Shown in pieces: positions 43,473 to 51,871 of a stretch of DNA of 58,781 bases. The notes beneath the pieces were generated by a model. The model saw only the letters and a list, made by a program, of their open reading frames with translations, did no database searches and was not told the origin of the DNA. The stretch is from CAYZJV01 sp964482325. Its GTDB lineage: Bacteria; Spirochaetota; Spirochaetia; Sphaerochaetales; Sphaerochaetaceae. The stretch lies in NCBI GenBank assembly GCA_964482325.1, contig CAYZXD010000013.1, positions 1-58,781 of the forward strand, in the 5' to 3' direction. Within the stretch, counting starts at the first letter, position 1, and the number at the start of each line of letters is the position of its first letter. The translations under genes and the position numbers were made by a program.

Positions 43473-43852
43473 AATGCGTCTCCTGTCTGCATAGTTTCAT
43501 GTAATGTTTCTATTGCCTGTTCAATATGGTGCGGCATCGCGATACTGGTGCAGTGTAACTTCGCAAGTAACGCAGAGCCGTCATCGGTAAGGGTGATGGT
43601 GAACACCCGTTTATCTGTCTGGGAAATGCTTCGTCTAATGAGATTTCGCTGTTCAAGTGAGTCGAGAATTCTGCTGAGACGTGATGGCGAGATATCGAGG
43701 ATTCGGGCAAGTGCGCCCGGCTCTGTGGTTCCACGTTCCGTCTGACATAAACAGAGTGCTTCATTCAGCGATACGTTGGTTTTCTGCTTCAACTGCTCTT
43801 CGAACTTCTTCAGATCCACAATAATCTGGCGAATGTCACACAGATCGTACAT
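43469..43852 (-). CDS. MarR-family regulator
   Basis: 127 residues. The winged HTH reads TTEPGALARILDISPSRLSR then ILDSLEQRNLIRRS, followed by the wing DKRVFTITLTDDG. It is coupled by a 4-bp overlap to the CoA-disulfide reductase gene and has a perfect palindrome 28 bp upstream. One cysteine is present at C-D-I near the N-terminus and another at C-L-C, which could sense sulfane sulfur or oxidants (inference). AGGGAGGTA lies before the ATG. Confidence 0.88.
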   Translation of the reverse strand: MYDLCDIRQIIVDLKKFEEQLKQKTNVSLNEALCLCQTERGTTEPGALARILDISPSRLSRILDSLEQRNLIRRSISQTDKRVFTITLTDDGSALLAKLHCTSIAMPHHIEQAIETLHETMQTGDAL

Positions 43853-43880
43853 AGATACCTCCCTGATATTAATTTGCGTA

Positions 43881-43903
43881 TAGCAATATTTGCTAATAGC
43901 AAT
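43881..43903. promoter_or_regulatory. palindromic MarR operator
   Basis: TAGCAATATTTGCTA (43881-43895) is a perfect palindrome, followed one base later by a further half-site TAGCAAT (43897-43903). It lies between the marR gene and the divergent ferritin gene and could control both. Confidence 0.7.
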
Positions 43904-44020
43904 GATAGAGAAGTCCCTTCACTTGGTCAATATATCGATCAATTTTTCTCGATAAAGATTTGCTTTGCCGTTTTACCGTATTCACAGTATATTTGGACTA
44001 AATACAAAACATGGGAGAAT

Positions 44021-44539
44021 ATGAGTATGTTGAATGAAAAAGTTGCACAGTTGCTGAATGATCAAGTAAACAAAGAGTTCTTTTCTGCGTATCTGTACCT
44101 TGATATCGCAAATCACTATGCGAATGAAGGACTTGATGGATTTGAAAACTGGTTTATTATCCAGGCTCAGGAGGAGCGAGATCATGCGATGCTGTTCCGC
44201 CAGTATCTGCTCAATAATGGGCACGCGGTATCGTTCTCAGCCATCGAAGATCCGACACGCGAATATAAGAATTACAAAGAGCCGTTAGAGGCTGCTCTTG
44301 AACATGAGCGATATGTTACTGCATCCATTAATGCAATCTACGATGCAGCAGTATCGGCGAAGGATTATAGGACCCAGCAGTTCCTTGACTGGTTTGTCAT
44401 GGAACAGGGTGAGGAAGAGAAGAACGCTGAGGATAATATCCGAAAGTACGAACTTGCCGGAGAAGGGAAAGGTCTGTTCATGCTTGATCGCTCCCTGCTG
44501 GAACGATCGTACAGTGCCCCGTCTCTCGTACTTGATTAA
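44021..44539 (+). CDS. ftnA: ferritin
   Basis: 172 residues from ATG 44021, which has GGGAGA upstream; an earlier in-frame start at 43874 lies in the control region and is rejected. The diiron ferroxidase site is visible: E17/Y24 region NKEFFSAYLYLDIANHYA, E-E-R-D-H (E50, H53), and EQGEEEKNAED in the fourth helix. It is a non-haem bacterial ferritin that stores iron and removes oxidants. It is divergent from the MarR/CoA-disulfide reductase operon and ends at a strong terminator. Confidence 0.92.
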   Translation: MSMLNEKVAQLLNDQVNKEFFSAYLYLDIANHYANEGLDGFENWFIIQAQEERDHAMLFRQYLLNNGHAVSFSAIEDPTREYKNYKEPLEAALEHERYVTASINAIYDAAVSAKDYRTQQFLDWFVMEQGEEEKNAEDNIRKYELAGEGKGLFMLDRSLLERSYSAPSLVLD

Positions 44540-44553
44540 GGGATGATGCTTTA

Positions 44554-44593
44554 GAGGCTGTTGTGCAAGTGAAAAGACTTGAGCAACAGCCTC
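44554..44593 (+). terminator. Rho-independent terminator after ferritin
   Basis: GAGGCTGTTG (44554-44563) pairs exactly with CAACAGCCTC (44584-44593), and the stem extends inside through CAAGT/ACTTG. T-rich sequence (TTGTTT) follows. Confidence 0.8.
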
Positions 44594-44703
44594 TTGTTTA
44601 TGGGGCACCACCCCGTTGTCAGAAAGAGACTATACAATAGGCTGCAAAAACAAAGAGAAATACATACCCCTTCTTGCCTGACTGCACTTCTTTCAATCTA
44701 TGC

Positions 44704-44732
44704 TTGCGAAGAGAAAACAGCTAGGCTACACT
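44704..44732 (+). promoter_or_regulatory. promoter candidate of the RbsD-like gene
   Basis: TTGCGA (44704-44709), 17-bp spacer, TACACT (44727-44732), 23 bp before the TTG start at 44756. A GGGGGG tract lies between and provides the ribosome-binding site. Confidence 0.4.
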
Positions 44733-44755
44733 TGGTGAAAAAGGGGGGTCGTTCT

Positions 44756-45241
44756 TTGAAAAAAGAAGGTCTATTGCATAAAGAGTTGCTGGAATTGGTC
44801 AGTACCGTTGGGCATGGTGATTATATCATGATCACTGATCGGGGATTTCCTCTTCCCGATACATCATACACGCATATTATTGATTTAGGACTCATTCCCG
44901 GGTTCCCTGACTTTAATACTGTAGTTAAAGCGATTCTTTCCGAAGTCGCAGTTGATTGGCTATATTTTACCCGGGAGACCAAAAAAACCAATCCTGAAAT
45001 GATCTCGTTTGTCAAAAACCTGCTTACACACAATGCCGGAACTTCTTTTATGGAGCATGAAGATATGAAAGAGGCGTTGTTGAACCCGGAGAGCTACCAC
45101 AAGCGAACCGATCATCTTTCTAAGGATGACTCGCGGTTGCAGAACCAATTGCTGAAACACAGCCGCATTATCGGGTGTGTCCGTACGGGAGAATTTGTTA
45201 AGTATACCAATATCCTTATTGAGTGTGGTGTGGCCTTTTAG
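44756..45241 (+). CDS. RbsD/FucU-family sugar mutarotase
   Basis: 161 residues from TTG 44756, preceded by AAGGGGGG; the longer open frame from 44579 crosses the ferritin terminator. The sequence MKKEGLLHKELLELVSTVGH with G-D-Y-I-M-I-T-D-R-G-F-P is a clear RbsD/FucU match, with the catalytic His in L-L-H and the Asp in I-T-D. It catalyses pyranose/furanose or anomer exchange of a sugar after uptake. It is about 20 residues longer than RbsD. It precedes a ribose-type ABC operon but has its own promoter. Confidence 0.85.
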   Translation: MKKEGLLHKELLELVSTVGHGDYIMITDRGFPLPDTSYTHIIDLGLIPGFPDFNTVVKAILSEVAVDWLYFTRETKKTNPEMISFVKNLLTHNAGTSFMEHEDMKEALLNPESYHKRTDHLSKDDSRLQNQLLKHSRIIGCVRTGEFVKYTNILIECGVAF

Positions 45242-45298
45242 GAAAAAACCGATAAACTCTGCATGTAGTCTATTTTGAACATCTGTAAAAAATTTTTG

Positions 45299-45327
45299 TT
45301 GACAGGGTACTTTTGTCATGATATGTT
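45299..45327 (+). promoter_or_regulatory. promoter of the sugar ABC operon
   Basis: TTGACA (45299-45304), 17-bp spacer, TATGTT (45322-45327): a near-consensus sigma-70 promoter. Its -10 element overlaps the first LacI-type operator. Confidence 0.75.
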
Positions 45328-45368
45328 ACCGGTAACAGTAAAAGTTAACGGTAACAGTTAACGGTAAC
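45324..45368. promoter_or_regulatory. three LacI-type operators upstream of the sugar ABC operon
   Basis: TGTTACCGGTAACA (45324-45337) is a perfect palindrome. Two copies of GTTAACGGTAAC follow at 45344-45355 and 45357-45368. Their centres are 19 and 13 bp apart. The central CG and the GTTA/TAAC half-sites are typical of LacI-family operators. The LacI-type gene at 50861 in this operon is the likely regulator. Confidence 0.85.
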
Positions 45369-45382
45369 AAACGGAGGTTCAA

Positions 45383-46462
45383 ATGAAAAGAGTCATGTTC
45401 GTAGTATTGATTGCTCTTGTTGCAGCGGCTACGCTTTTTGCAGCAGGGACGGCAGAGCAAGCAGGGAGCAAGGTGGAATCTGCCCGCGGAGGAGAGCAGA
45501 GTAAGTTTATTCCAGCTTTTGGAACTATACCTGCCCCGAGTAAAGTGTATCGAATCGGAGTCATGGAAAAAACTCTCATTAATGATTTCTGGCTCGATGC
45601 AAAGAACGGCTTTGAAGATGCAGCCCGTGATTATGGGGTCGAAGTGGAAGTATTTGCTGCTCCTACCGAGAGTGATCTGCAGGCTCAAGCAAACACCATG
45701 AGCGACATGTTGGCTAAACAGTTTGACATGCTTTGTGTTTCACCCATTACCGACACCAACTTGCTCAAACCACTTGCAAAGGCAACACAGATGGGTATTC
45801 CGATCATCAATTCGATTGATGCCCATATCGACGAGGAAAATCAGGAGAAACATGATATCGATATCTCTGCATTTATCACTGTTGACTTCAAAGAGAATAC
45901 GAGAATGTCGGTTCGGTTTATTGCAGAAAAGCTGAATGGTGCTGAAGGAAAGATGATTCATCTCATGGGACTTCCCGGCGGCCGTTGTGCTGAAGAGAGA
46001 AAAATGGGATACGAAGAAGAGCTGGCTCTGTATCCCAATATGACAAACGTGGGAATTTACAACACTGAGTGGGATCGGAAAAAGGCAATGGATATCACTG
46101 CTGACGTGCTGCAATCTCATCCAGATTTGAAAGGTATCGTAGCCTGTAATGATGATTGTGCCCTTGGAGCATATCAGGCAGTGAAGAACGCCGGTCTTGC
46201 AGGTAAAGTATTTATAACTGGTGTTGATGCTACTCCTGATGGAATCAAATCGATCATGCGTGGTGAACTCAGTGCTACGACTGCATTCTTTCAGTATGGG
46301 CTTGCCTATTCCTCCATTGAAGCAGCAATTCTGTTGTTAGAGGATCAATTTGCGGGAAAACCAACTGTGGTCTATGGTCCCCAGGAAATTTGGGATGCCG
46401 ATAACGTAACAAGTAAAGTTTCTCAGTATAAGGAAATGTATGTAGGTCTGAAGGACTTGTAA
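45383..46462 (+). CDS. sugar ABC transporter substrate-binding protein (RbsB type)
   Basis: 359 residues, periplasmic binding protein family 4 (ribose/galactose type). The signal peptide ends LFAAGTAEQ without a lipobox. The domain begins at YRIGVMEKTLINDFWLDAKN and contains GIVACNDDCALGAYQAVKN and FITGVDATPDGIKSIMRGE, the usual hinge and sugar-pocket segments. It binds an unidentified pentose, tetrose or related sugar. ACGGAGG precedes the start. First gene of the operon controlled by the triple operator. Confidence 0.92.
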   Translation: MKRVMFVVLIALVAAATLFAAGTAEQAGSKVESARGGEQSKFIPAFGTIPAPSKVYRIGVMEKTLINDFWLDAKNGFEDAARDYGVEVEVFAAPTESDLQAQANTMSDMLAKQFDMLCVSPITDTNLLKPLAKATQMGIPIINSIDAHIDEENQEKHDIDISAFITVDFKENTRMSVRFIAEKLNGAEGKMIHLMGLPGGRCAEERKMGYEEELALYPNMTNVGIYNTEWDRKKAMDITADVLQSHPDLKGIVACNDDCALGAYQAVKNAGLAGKVFITGVDATPDGIKSIMRGELSATTAFFQYGLAYSSIEAAILLLEDQFAGKPTVVYGPQEIWDADNVTSKVSQYKEMYVGLKDL

Positions 46463-46514
46463 GAGAGAAGATTGGGCTTGGAATTTTCCAAGCCCAATAT
46501 ATGAGGACAGATAC

Positions 46515-47450
46515 ATGAAAAAATTTCTACTTCAGGCATGGAAACGATACTGGGGAGTTCTGCTTGCACTCATGGTGATCAACGTACTATTTTCCCTGTT
46601 ATCTCCCTACTATCTTACTACCTACAACTTCTTGAATATTTTTGATCACTCGGCCATCTCTCTGGTGATGGCAGTCGGTATGGTATTTGTGTTGGGTACC
46701 GGAGGAATCGATCTATCCATTGGATCAACGCTAGCATGCTCAGGGATTATCGCTGCACAGCTTTTCAAGGTAATGCCTTGGCCGCTAGCCATGCTGATTG
46801 CATTGGCATTCGGTATTGGAGTCGGACTGCTGAACGGTTTTATTATTACGCAGTTTCATCTCCAGCCCTTCATCGTGACATTGGCTATGCTGAATATAAT
46901 CAGAGGGCTTACGTTGGTGCTTTCTGGAGGACATCCGGTAATCGGATTACCAGAGGGCTTCCTTACCCTCATTTATGGGAAATCATTGGTGAGTACCAGT
47001 ATCTATACCAGTCTCGCGATAGCTTTCATCTGTCTGATTATTCTTTGGAAGACTCAATACAGCCGTGCAGTTCGTGCGGTAGGAGGATGTGAAGAAGCAG
47101 CTTTTGTTTGTGGCATAAATATCCGAAAAATAAAAATAAGTGTGTATGCAATTTCGGGAGCAACTGCGGTTTTTGCTTCTTTTATCTATATGGCAAAGAT
47201 GGATTCAGCTGAGCCGCTCGCAGGTCTTACTACCGAGTGGATGGAAGCTATTGCCGCCCCTATAATCGGGGGGAACTCGATGAAAGGTGGCAAATGCTTC
47301 ATTATCGGGACGATCATCGGTGTGCTGATCTTTTCCTGTATTAAAAGCGGTTTGAATATGGTGGGAATCAACCAGCATTTTCAACAGATATTCATTGGCG
47401 GTCTGACGATTGCCGCAGTCATAGTTGATTCTGTGAGGAGTAGCCGATGA
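46515..47450 (+). CDS. sugar ABC transporter permease 1 (RbsC type)
   Basis: 311 residues with about nine membrane helices. It has the RbsC signatures VLGTGGIDLSIGSTLACSG and GLLNGFIITQFHLQPFIVTL, and a coupling loop near R-A-V-G-G-C-E-E-A-A. It makes the inner-membrane channel. A second permease of the same family lies downstream, so the transporter is probably a heterodimer rather than the usual RbsC homodimer. GGACAG precedes the start. Its stop overlaps the ATPase start by 4 bp. Confidence 0.9.
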   Translation: MKKFLLQAWKRYWGVLLALMVINVLFSLLSPYYLTTYNFLNIFDHSAISLVMAVGMVFVLGTGGIDLSIGSTLACSGIIAAQLFKVMPWPLAMLIALAFGIGVGLLNGFIITQFHLQPFIVTLAMLNIIRGLTLVLSGGHPVIGLPEGFLTLIYGKSLVSTSIYTSLAIAFICLIILWKTQYSRAVRAVGGCEEAAFVCGINIRKIKISVYAISGATAVFASFIYMAKMDSAEPLAGLTTEWMEAIAAPIIGGNSMKGGKCFIIGTIIGVLIFSCIKSGLNMVGINQHFQQIFIGGLTIAAVIVDSVRSSR

Positions 47451-48961
47451 GTGATGCATTTATTCAAATCAACAATCTATCTAAACGTTTTGGTGGGATA
47501 CAGGCGCTCGATCATGTATCACTTACCATCAGAAAAGGAAAAGTTCTCGGTTTGATGGGAGAGAATGGAGCCGGTAAATCAACACTCATGAGAATTCTTT
47601 GTGGGATTCAGACCTGTTCACAGGGTGAGATCATCGTTGAGGACAAGCGAGCTGACATTAATTGTCCTGAAGATGCCCAAGATCTTGGTATCGGGATGAT
47701 TCCCCAGGAACTGCTACTGGTCAATTGTATGAGTGTTGCAGAGAATATGTTCTTAGGATATGAAATCCTCGATCGATTCGGTGCTGTGGATGCGAAGGCT
47801 ATGGATCTACGTACTCAAGAGGTCCTTGCTGAACTGGGGTGTGAGGGAATAGCCCCCTCGGATTGTCTTGGGACCATTTCCAAAGCTAACCAACAGATGG
47901 TTGCGATCGGTCGGAGAATTATTCAGGGTGGAAAGCTCTTTATCATGGATGAACCGACCTCCGCACTCACCGTACATGAAACAGAAAAGCTTTTTGGTGT
48001 TATCAGGAGTCTGTGCAATAAAGGGCAATCTGTAGTCTTTATATCCCATCGTCTCGAAGAAGTCCTTGAGCTGTGCGATTACTTCGCTATCCTTCGCGAT
48101 GGAGTTTTGGTGGATGTTTTTGATAATGGTGATGGAATTTCCAAACAGGATTTAATTAAACCGATGATCGGTTCTGTACTTGACGAAGAGTATCCTCACG
48201 AACAAGCCGATCTGGGTGAAGTAATTCTTTCCTGCGAAGGACTTTCCTATAAAAAGGATAACGAAGAGATCGTTGACGATATTACCTTCAGTTTACAAGC
48301 CGGTGAGGTGGTGGGGTTTTCTGGACTTGTAGGGATGGGCAAAAGTGAATTAGCTCAAACAATCTACGGGCTTCGTCCCATGCTTAACGGTGCAATCAAG
48401 GTCCATGGAGAAAAACTGAAAGGTCACGATGTTATTGAATCTTCCAAACGTGGTATGGGGTTTGTTTCAGAAGATCGAAGAAGTGAGGGCCTTATATTAG
48501 GTCTCAAATGTCTTTATAACATGACACTTACCTGTTTGAGAAAGCTTTCAATTGGAACGGTAATCGACCGAAAGAAGGAACTGGCGGTGGGCATGAAGTA
48601 TGTCACCCCAATGAATATGAAACGTGAGTATCTCTCGCTTCCCGCAAACAATCTCAGTGGCGGGAATCAACAGAAAGTGGTCATTGCCCGACAGCTGGCC
48701 AGTGACGCGGAGATTATCATCTTTGATGAACCGACAAAAGGTATTGATGTTTTGGCAAAATCCGAGGTTGCCAAAATTATTAACTCCTTGAGCAAACAGA
48801 ATAAAGGGATTCTTATCTTCTCATCAGAGCCGCGGGAGGTGTTGGGATTGTGTGACACCGTGTATGTGTTGAACCTCGAGGGACTGCAAGGTCCATACCG
48901 ACGAGGCGAACTCGATTACCAATCCCTAATGGGAATTCAGTTTGGAGAGCACCATGAATAG
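47447..48961 (+). CDS. sugar ABC transporter ATPase (RbsA/MglA type)
   Basis: 504 residues with two nucleotide-binding domains. The first has Walker A GENGAGKST (about 38-46) and Walker B LFIMDEPTSAL. The second has an altered Walker A, GLVGMGKSE, as is normal in this family, the signature LSGGNQQKVVIA and IIFDEPTKGIDV. It powers sugar import. The first domain's signature is also weakened (TISKANQQMVAIGR), again a family habit. GAGGAG lies before the ATG. Confidence 0.93.
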   Translation: MSDAFIQINNLSKRFGGIQALDHVSLTIRKGKVLGLMGENGAGKSTLMRILCGIQTCSQGEIIVEDKRADINCPEDAQDLGIGMIPQELLLVNCMSVAENMFLGYEILDRFGAVDAKAMDLRTQEVLAELGCEGIAPSDCLGTISKANQQMVAIGRRIIQGGKLFIMDEPTSALTVHETEKLFGVIRSLCNKGQSVVFISHRLEEVLELCDYFAILRDGVLVDVFDNGDGISKQDLIKPMIGSVLDEEYPHEQADLGEVILSCEGLSYKKDNEEIVDDITFSLQAGEVVGFSGLVGMGKSELAQTIYGLRPMLNGAIKVHGEKLKGHDVIESSKRGMGFVSEDRRSEGLILGLKCLYNMTLTCLRKLSIGTVIDRKKELAVGMKYVTPMNMKREYLSLPANNLSGGNQQKVVIARQLASDAEIIIFDEPTKGIDVLAKSEVAKIINSLSKQNKGILIFSSEPREVLGLCDTVYVLNLEGLQGPYRRGELDYQSLMGIQFGEHHE

Positions 48962-49895
48962 TTGGTTTAAACAGTGTTCCTACAGGGGATCTTTGATTGG
49001 TATTGTTGTATTTTTTATCGCACTGAGCATATTTTCACCAGTGTTTCTGAGTATGAATAATTTCATCAACATATTCAATCAAATAACGGTTAACGTCATT
49101 ATTGCTGCCGGTATCACCTTGCTGATTATCAGCGGGGGGATAGATCTTTCGGTTGGATCAATCCTGGCTCTATGCGGCATTTTCACCGCGAACTACTTTA
49201 GAAGTGCCCCCGGGGGCGGATCAGTTCTGATCGGAATTCTTATTGGTGTTGTCGTAGGGCTGGGGTGTGGATTATTCAATGGTCTCATAATAGCGTATTT
49301 ACACATTCCCCCTTTTATTGCCACGTTAGGAACCATGAGTATCTTTCGCGGTATGGCGCTGGTTTTTTCCGGTGGAAGACCGTTGATGGATCTCAATGAG
49401 CGGTACATCAATCTGTTTACCGGATTTATTGGACCAATTCCTAAACAATTCGTTCTGGCAATCATTATTTCCCTGTTCCTCTACTTTCTGCTCGAAAGAA
49501 CTCGTATAGGAAGGGTGGCTTTCGCGTTGGGCGGCAATGAACGATGTGTCATGATATCGGGAATCAGTGTGAAGACCTTCAAGCTTCTCTTCTATGGAAT
49601 GAGCGGTCTCTTAGCTGCGATCGGCGGCATGGTTCTTACCTCAATGATTGCCGCTGCAGAACCCATTGCGGGAATAAATTACGAGATGGATGCCATTGCT
49701 GTTGTCGTTATGGGAGGAACGAGCATGGAAGGTGGGAAGGGGAATATCCTTGGAACCATCTTTGGAGCATTGCTCTTAGGTATTGTCCGTAATGGGTTAA
49801 ACCTCTTAGGGGTAGATGCAAATTACCAGCAATTGTTCATTGGTTTGATCATCATGATTGCCATAATTTCCGGCAGTACGAAAAAGGATGCATAA
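48954..49895 (+). CDS. sugar ABC transporter permease 2 (RbsC type)
   Basis: 313 residues from ATG 48954, overlapping the ATPase stop; a TTG at 48942 is in frame. About nine membrane helices. LIISGGIDLSVGSILALCG and GLFNGLIIAYLHIPPFIATL are RbsC signatures, and GTSMEGGKGNILGT is in the C-terminal half. It is paralogous to the permease at 46515 and most likely pairs with it. Confidence 0.9.
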   Translation: MNSWFKQCSYRGSLIGIVVFFIALSIFSPVFLSMNNFINIFNQITVNVIIAAGITLLIISGGIDLSVGSILALCGIFTANYFRSAPGGGSVLIGILIGVVVGLGCGLFNGLIIAYLHIPPFIATLGTMSIFRGMALVFSGGRPLMDLNERYINLFTGFIGPIPKQFVLAIIISLFLYFLLERTRIGRVAFALGGNERCVMISGISVKTFKLLFYGMSGLLAAIGGMVLTSMIAAAEPIAGINYEMDAIAVVVMGGTSMEGGKGNILGTIFGALLLGIVRNGLNLLGVDANYQQLFIGLIIMIAIISGSTKKDA

Positions 49896-49896
49896 T

Positions 49897-50838
49897 ATGA
49901 AAAAACCCCGTGTAGCTTCGATAGGAACGCTTGCAGCTGATCACTTCTGTTTCATTCCCAGTCTGTTGATTGAAGATGGGAAAACCATGGCAAAAAGATA
50001 CGAACTTCTCCCTGGAGGAGTTGCAGGGAATGTGATTTCTCAATTAGCTGCTTTAGGAATTTATGCTGGTTGGTTCGGTAAAATCGGCGATGATGAAGCG
50101 GGAAAAATTCTTGTGGAGGATTTTACCCAGCGAGGAGCTTCTTTAGCAAACGTCGAGGTGGTGAAGGGAAAACATTCCATGTTCACCTGGATAACGTGTG
50201 ATGATCATGCCAATAGAACCATTATTATGTTTCCTAATGTATTGGTTGAACTTACTCCGCAGGAAGTCCAGACGAAACATCGGTCTTTGATTGAAGATGC
50301 GGAAATTCTTATGGCAGAGGCGAGTGTACTTCCCCTTCCTCCGGTAATCGAAGCAATGAAAATTGCCAAGGCAGCTGGGACGAAAACCATTCTTGATATG
50401 GATATCACCCCATCTGAACTGGAACGGATCAATGGCAATAAAGAGATTATCTTTGAGGCAATTAAACTTGCTGATGTATTTATCCCCTGTAAGGCTGCAG
50501 CTGCAGAATTATTGGGAACTGATGATATCACGCATCATATGGATGCTCTCCAACAGCATCCTGATCAGATTATTGCAGTTACGGTCGGATCTCATGGTTG
50601 TTTCATCTATGACGGGAAAAACACGTATGATATCCCGGGATACCCGGTAGAAGTTGTTGAAAGCACTGGGGCTGGGGATGCCTTCCATGCTGGATTTGTA
50701 TATGGGTTGCTTGATGGAACGATGAGTCTCGTAGAGATTGGTCAGTTCGCAAATGCCTGTGGAGCTTTTTGCTGTACTGGAGTTGGTGCTAGATATAATG
50801 GTACTATCGAGCAAATAAATAAGATAGTAAAACATTAA
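49897..50838 (+). CDS. PfkB-family carbohydrate kinase
   Basis: About 313 residues from ATG 49897; ATG 49888 overlaps the permease stop and is an alternative. N-terminal GGVAGNVISQLAALG and the C-terminal ATP/anion-hole motif ESTGAGDAFHAGFVYG (catalytic Asp in G-A-G-D) are intact. It phosphorylates a sugar or nucleoside brought in by the upstream transporter; ribokinase-like enzymes usually act at a terminal hydroxyl. The transporter, mutarotase and kinase order resembles a ribose operon, but sequence similarity to RbsK is general only. Confidence 0.9.
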   Translation: MKKPRVASIGTLAADHFCFIPSLLIEDGKTMAKRYELLPGGVAGNVISQLAALGIYAGWFGKIGDDEAGKILVEDFTQRGASLANVEVVKGKHSMFTWITCDDHANRTIIMFPNVLVELTPQEVQTKHRSLIEDAEILMAEASVLPLPPVIEAMKIAKAAGTKTILDMDITPSELERINGNKEIIFEAIKLADVFIPCKAAAAELLGTDDITHHMDALQQHPDQIIAVTVGSHGCFIYDGKNTYDIPGYPVEVVESTGAGDAFHAGFVYGLLDGTMSLVEIGQFANACGAFCCTGVGARYNGTIEQINKIVKH

Positions 50839-50860
50839 ATTCCATAGGTGGAGAAAGAAA

Positions 50861-51871
50861 ATGAGCATTACGATTCGTGATGTAGCTAAAGCTGCTGGTG
50901 TATCAACGATGACGGTTTCGCGGGTTATTAATAATAAAGGACAGGTTGCTGAAGAGACCCGGATACGCGTTGAACAAGCTATGAAGCAGCTCGCATTTAC
51001 TCCCAATATGAATGCCCAGAATCTCGTAACAAATAAAACTAGAACTATTGGCATTATTGTTCCTGATATTGCGAACCCATTCTTTGCATCGTTAGTGAAA
51101 GTTGGAGAAAAGATTTGCAATGAACGCGGATATTCCATGTTGATCGGCAATACTGAAGGTTCCTTGGATATCGAAAGAAGATATATCTCGGTGTATAAAT
51201 CGCGCATGTGTGAGGCCATGATTCTCGTTGCTCCCCGTGTTGAAGATAAGGAATTGATAGAGCTGAATGCACAGATTCCTCTGGTTGTTGTAGATAGAAA
51301 AGTTGAGCATGACGATATTGTGCAGGTATATCTGGATAATACTCGGGGCGCTGAAGTAGCGACAGAACATCTGATCGGATTGGGTCACAAAAAAATTGGG
51401 TTCATTATGGGACCGGAATCGGTTCCTAACAGCCATACCCGTTTTGAAGGGTATGAAACGGCACTGCAGCATGCAGATATTCCGCTGGATAGAGAGCTTG
51501 TCTTTCAGGGGGATTTTCTTGTGGAAACAGGTAGGGCTGCATTGGATTATTTTGAAACATTGCAGGAGAAGCCTACGGCAATGTTCTGTTCAAATGATTT
51601 GATGGCTATCGGTGTACTTGAACGGGCAAATGAATTAGGCATCGAAATTCCACAACACTATTCTCTGATCGGTTTTGATAATATCTTTCTTTCCTCTCTG
51701 GTGAGCCCTGCATTGACCACCATCAGCTATCCCGTTCTGGAGATGGGCACGAAAGCAATCACGTTACTGTTGGATTCGTTGCTTTCGGATTCCAAAGTAC
51801 AAATGAGTGAAAATCTGGAGCATAACCTGATTATCAGGAGTTCGACGAGGAGTATATATGGCGACAAATGA
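50861..51871 (+). CDS. LacI-family transcriptional regulator
   Basis: 336 residues. The HTH ITIRDVAKAAGVSTMTVSRV and hinge NMNAQNLVTNKTRTIGIIVP are classic LacI/GalR. The C-terminal domain is RbsB-like with FCSNDLMAIGVLERANELG and SLIGFDNIFLSSLVSPALTT. It likely binds the three operators at 45324-45368 and releases them with a sugar or sugar phosphate. It lies within the operon it should control, giving feedback. GTGGAGAAAG precedes the start. Confidence 0.92.
   Translation: MSITIRDVAKAAGVSTMTVSRVINNKGQVAEETRIRVEQAMKQLAFTPNMNAQNLVTNKTRTIGIIVPDIANPFFASLVKVGEKICNERGYSMLIGNTEGSLDIERRYISVYKSRMCEAMILVAPRVEDKELIELNAQIPLVVVDRKVEHDDIVQVYLDNTRGAEVATEHLIGLGHKKIGFIMGPESVPNSHTRFEGYETALQHADIPLDRELVFQGDFLVETGRAALDYFETLQEKPTAMFCSNDLMAIGVLERANELGIEIPQHYSLIGFDNIFLSSLVSPALTTISYPVLEMGTKAITLLLDSLLSDSKVQMSENLEHNLIIRSSTRSIYGDK

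Noticed and set aside
44579..44755. 59-residue N-terminal extension of the RbsD-like protein
   Set aside because: It starts inside the ferritin terminator and overlaps the promoter; the RbsD match begins at the TTG at 44756 behind a G-rich ribosome-binding site.
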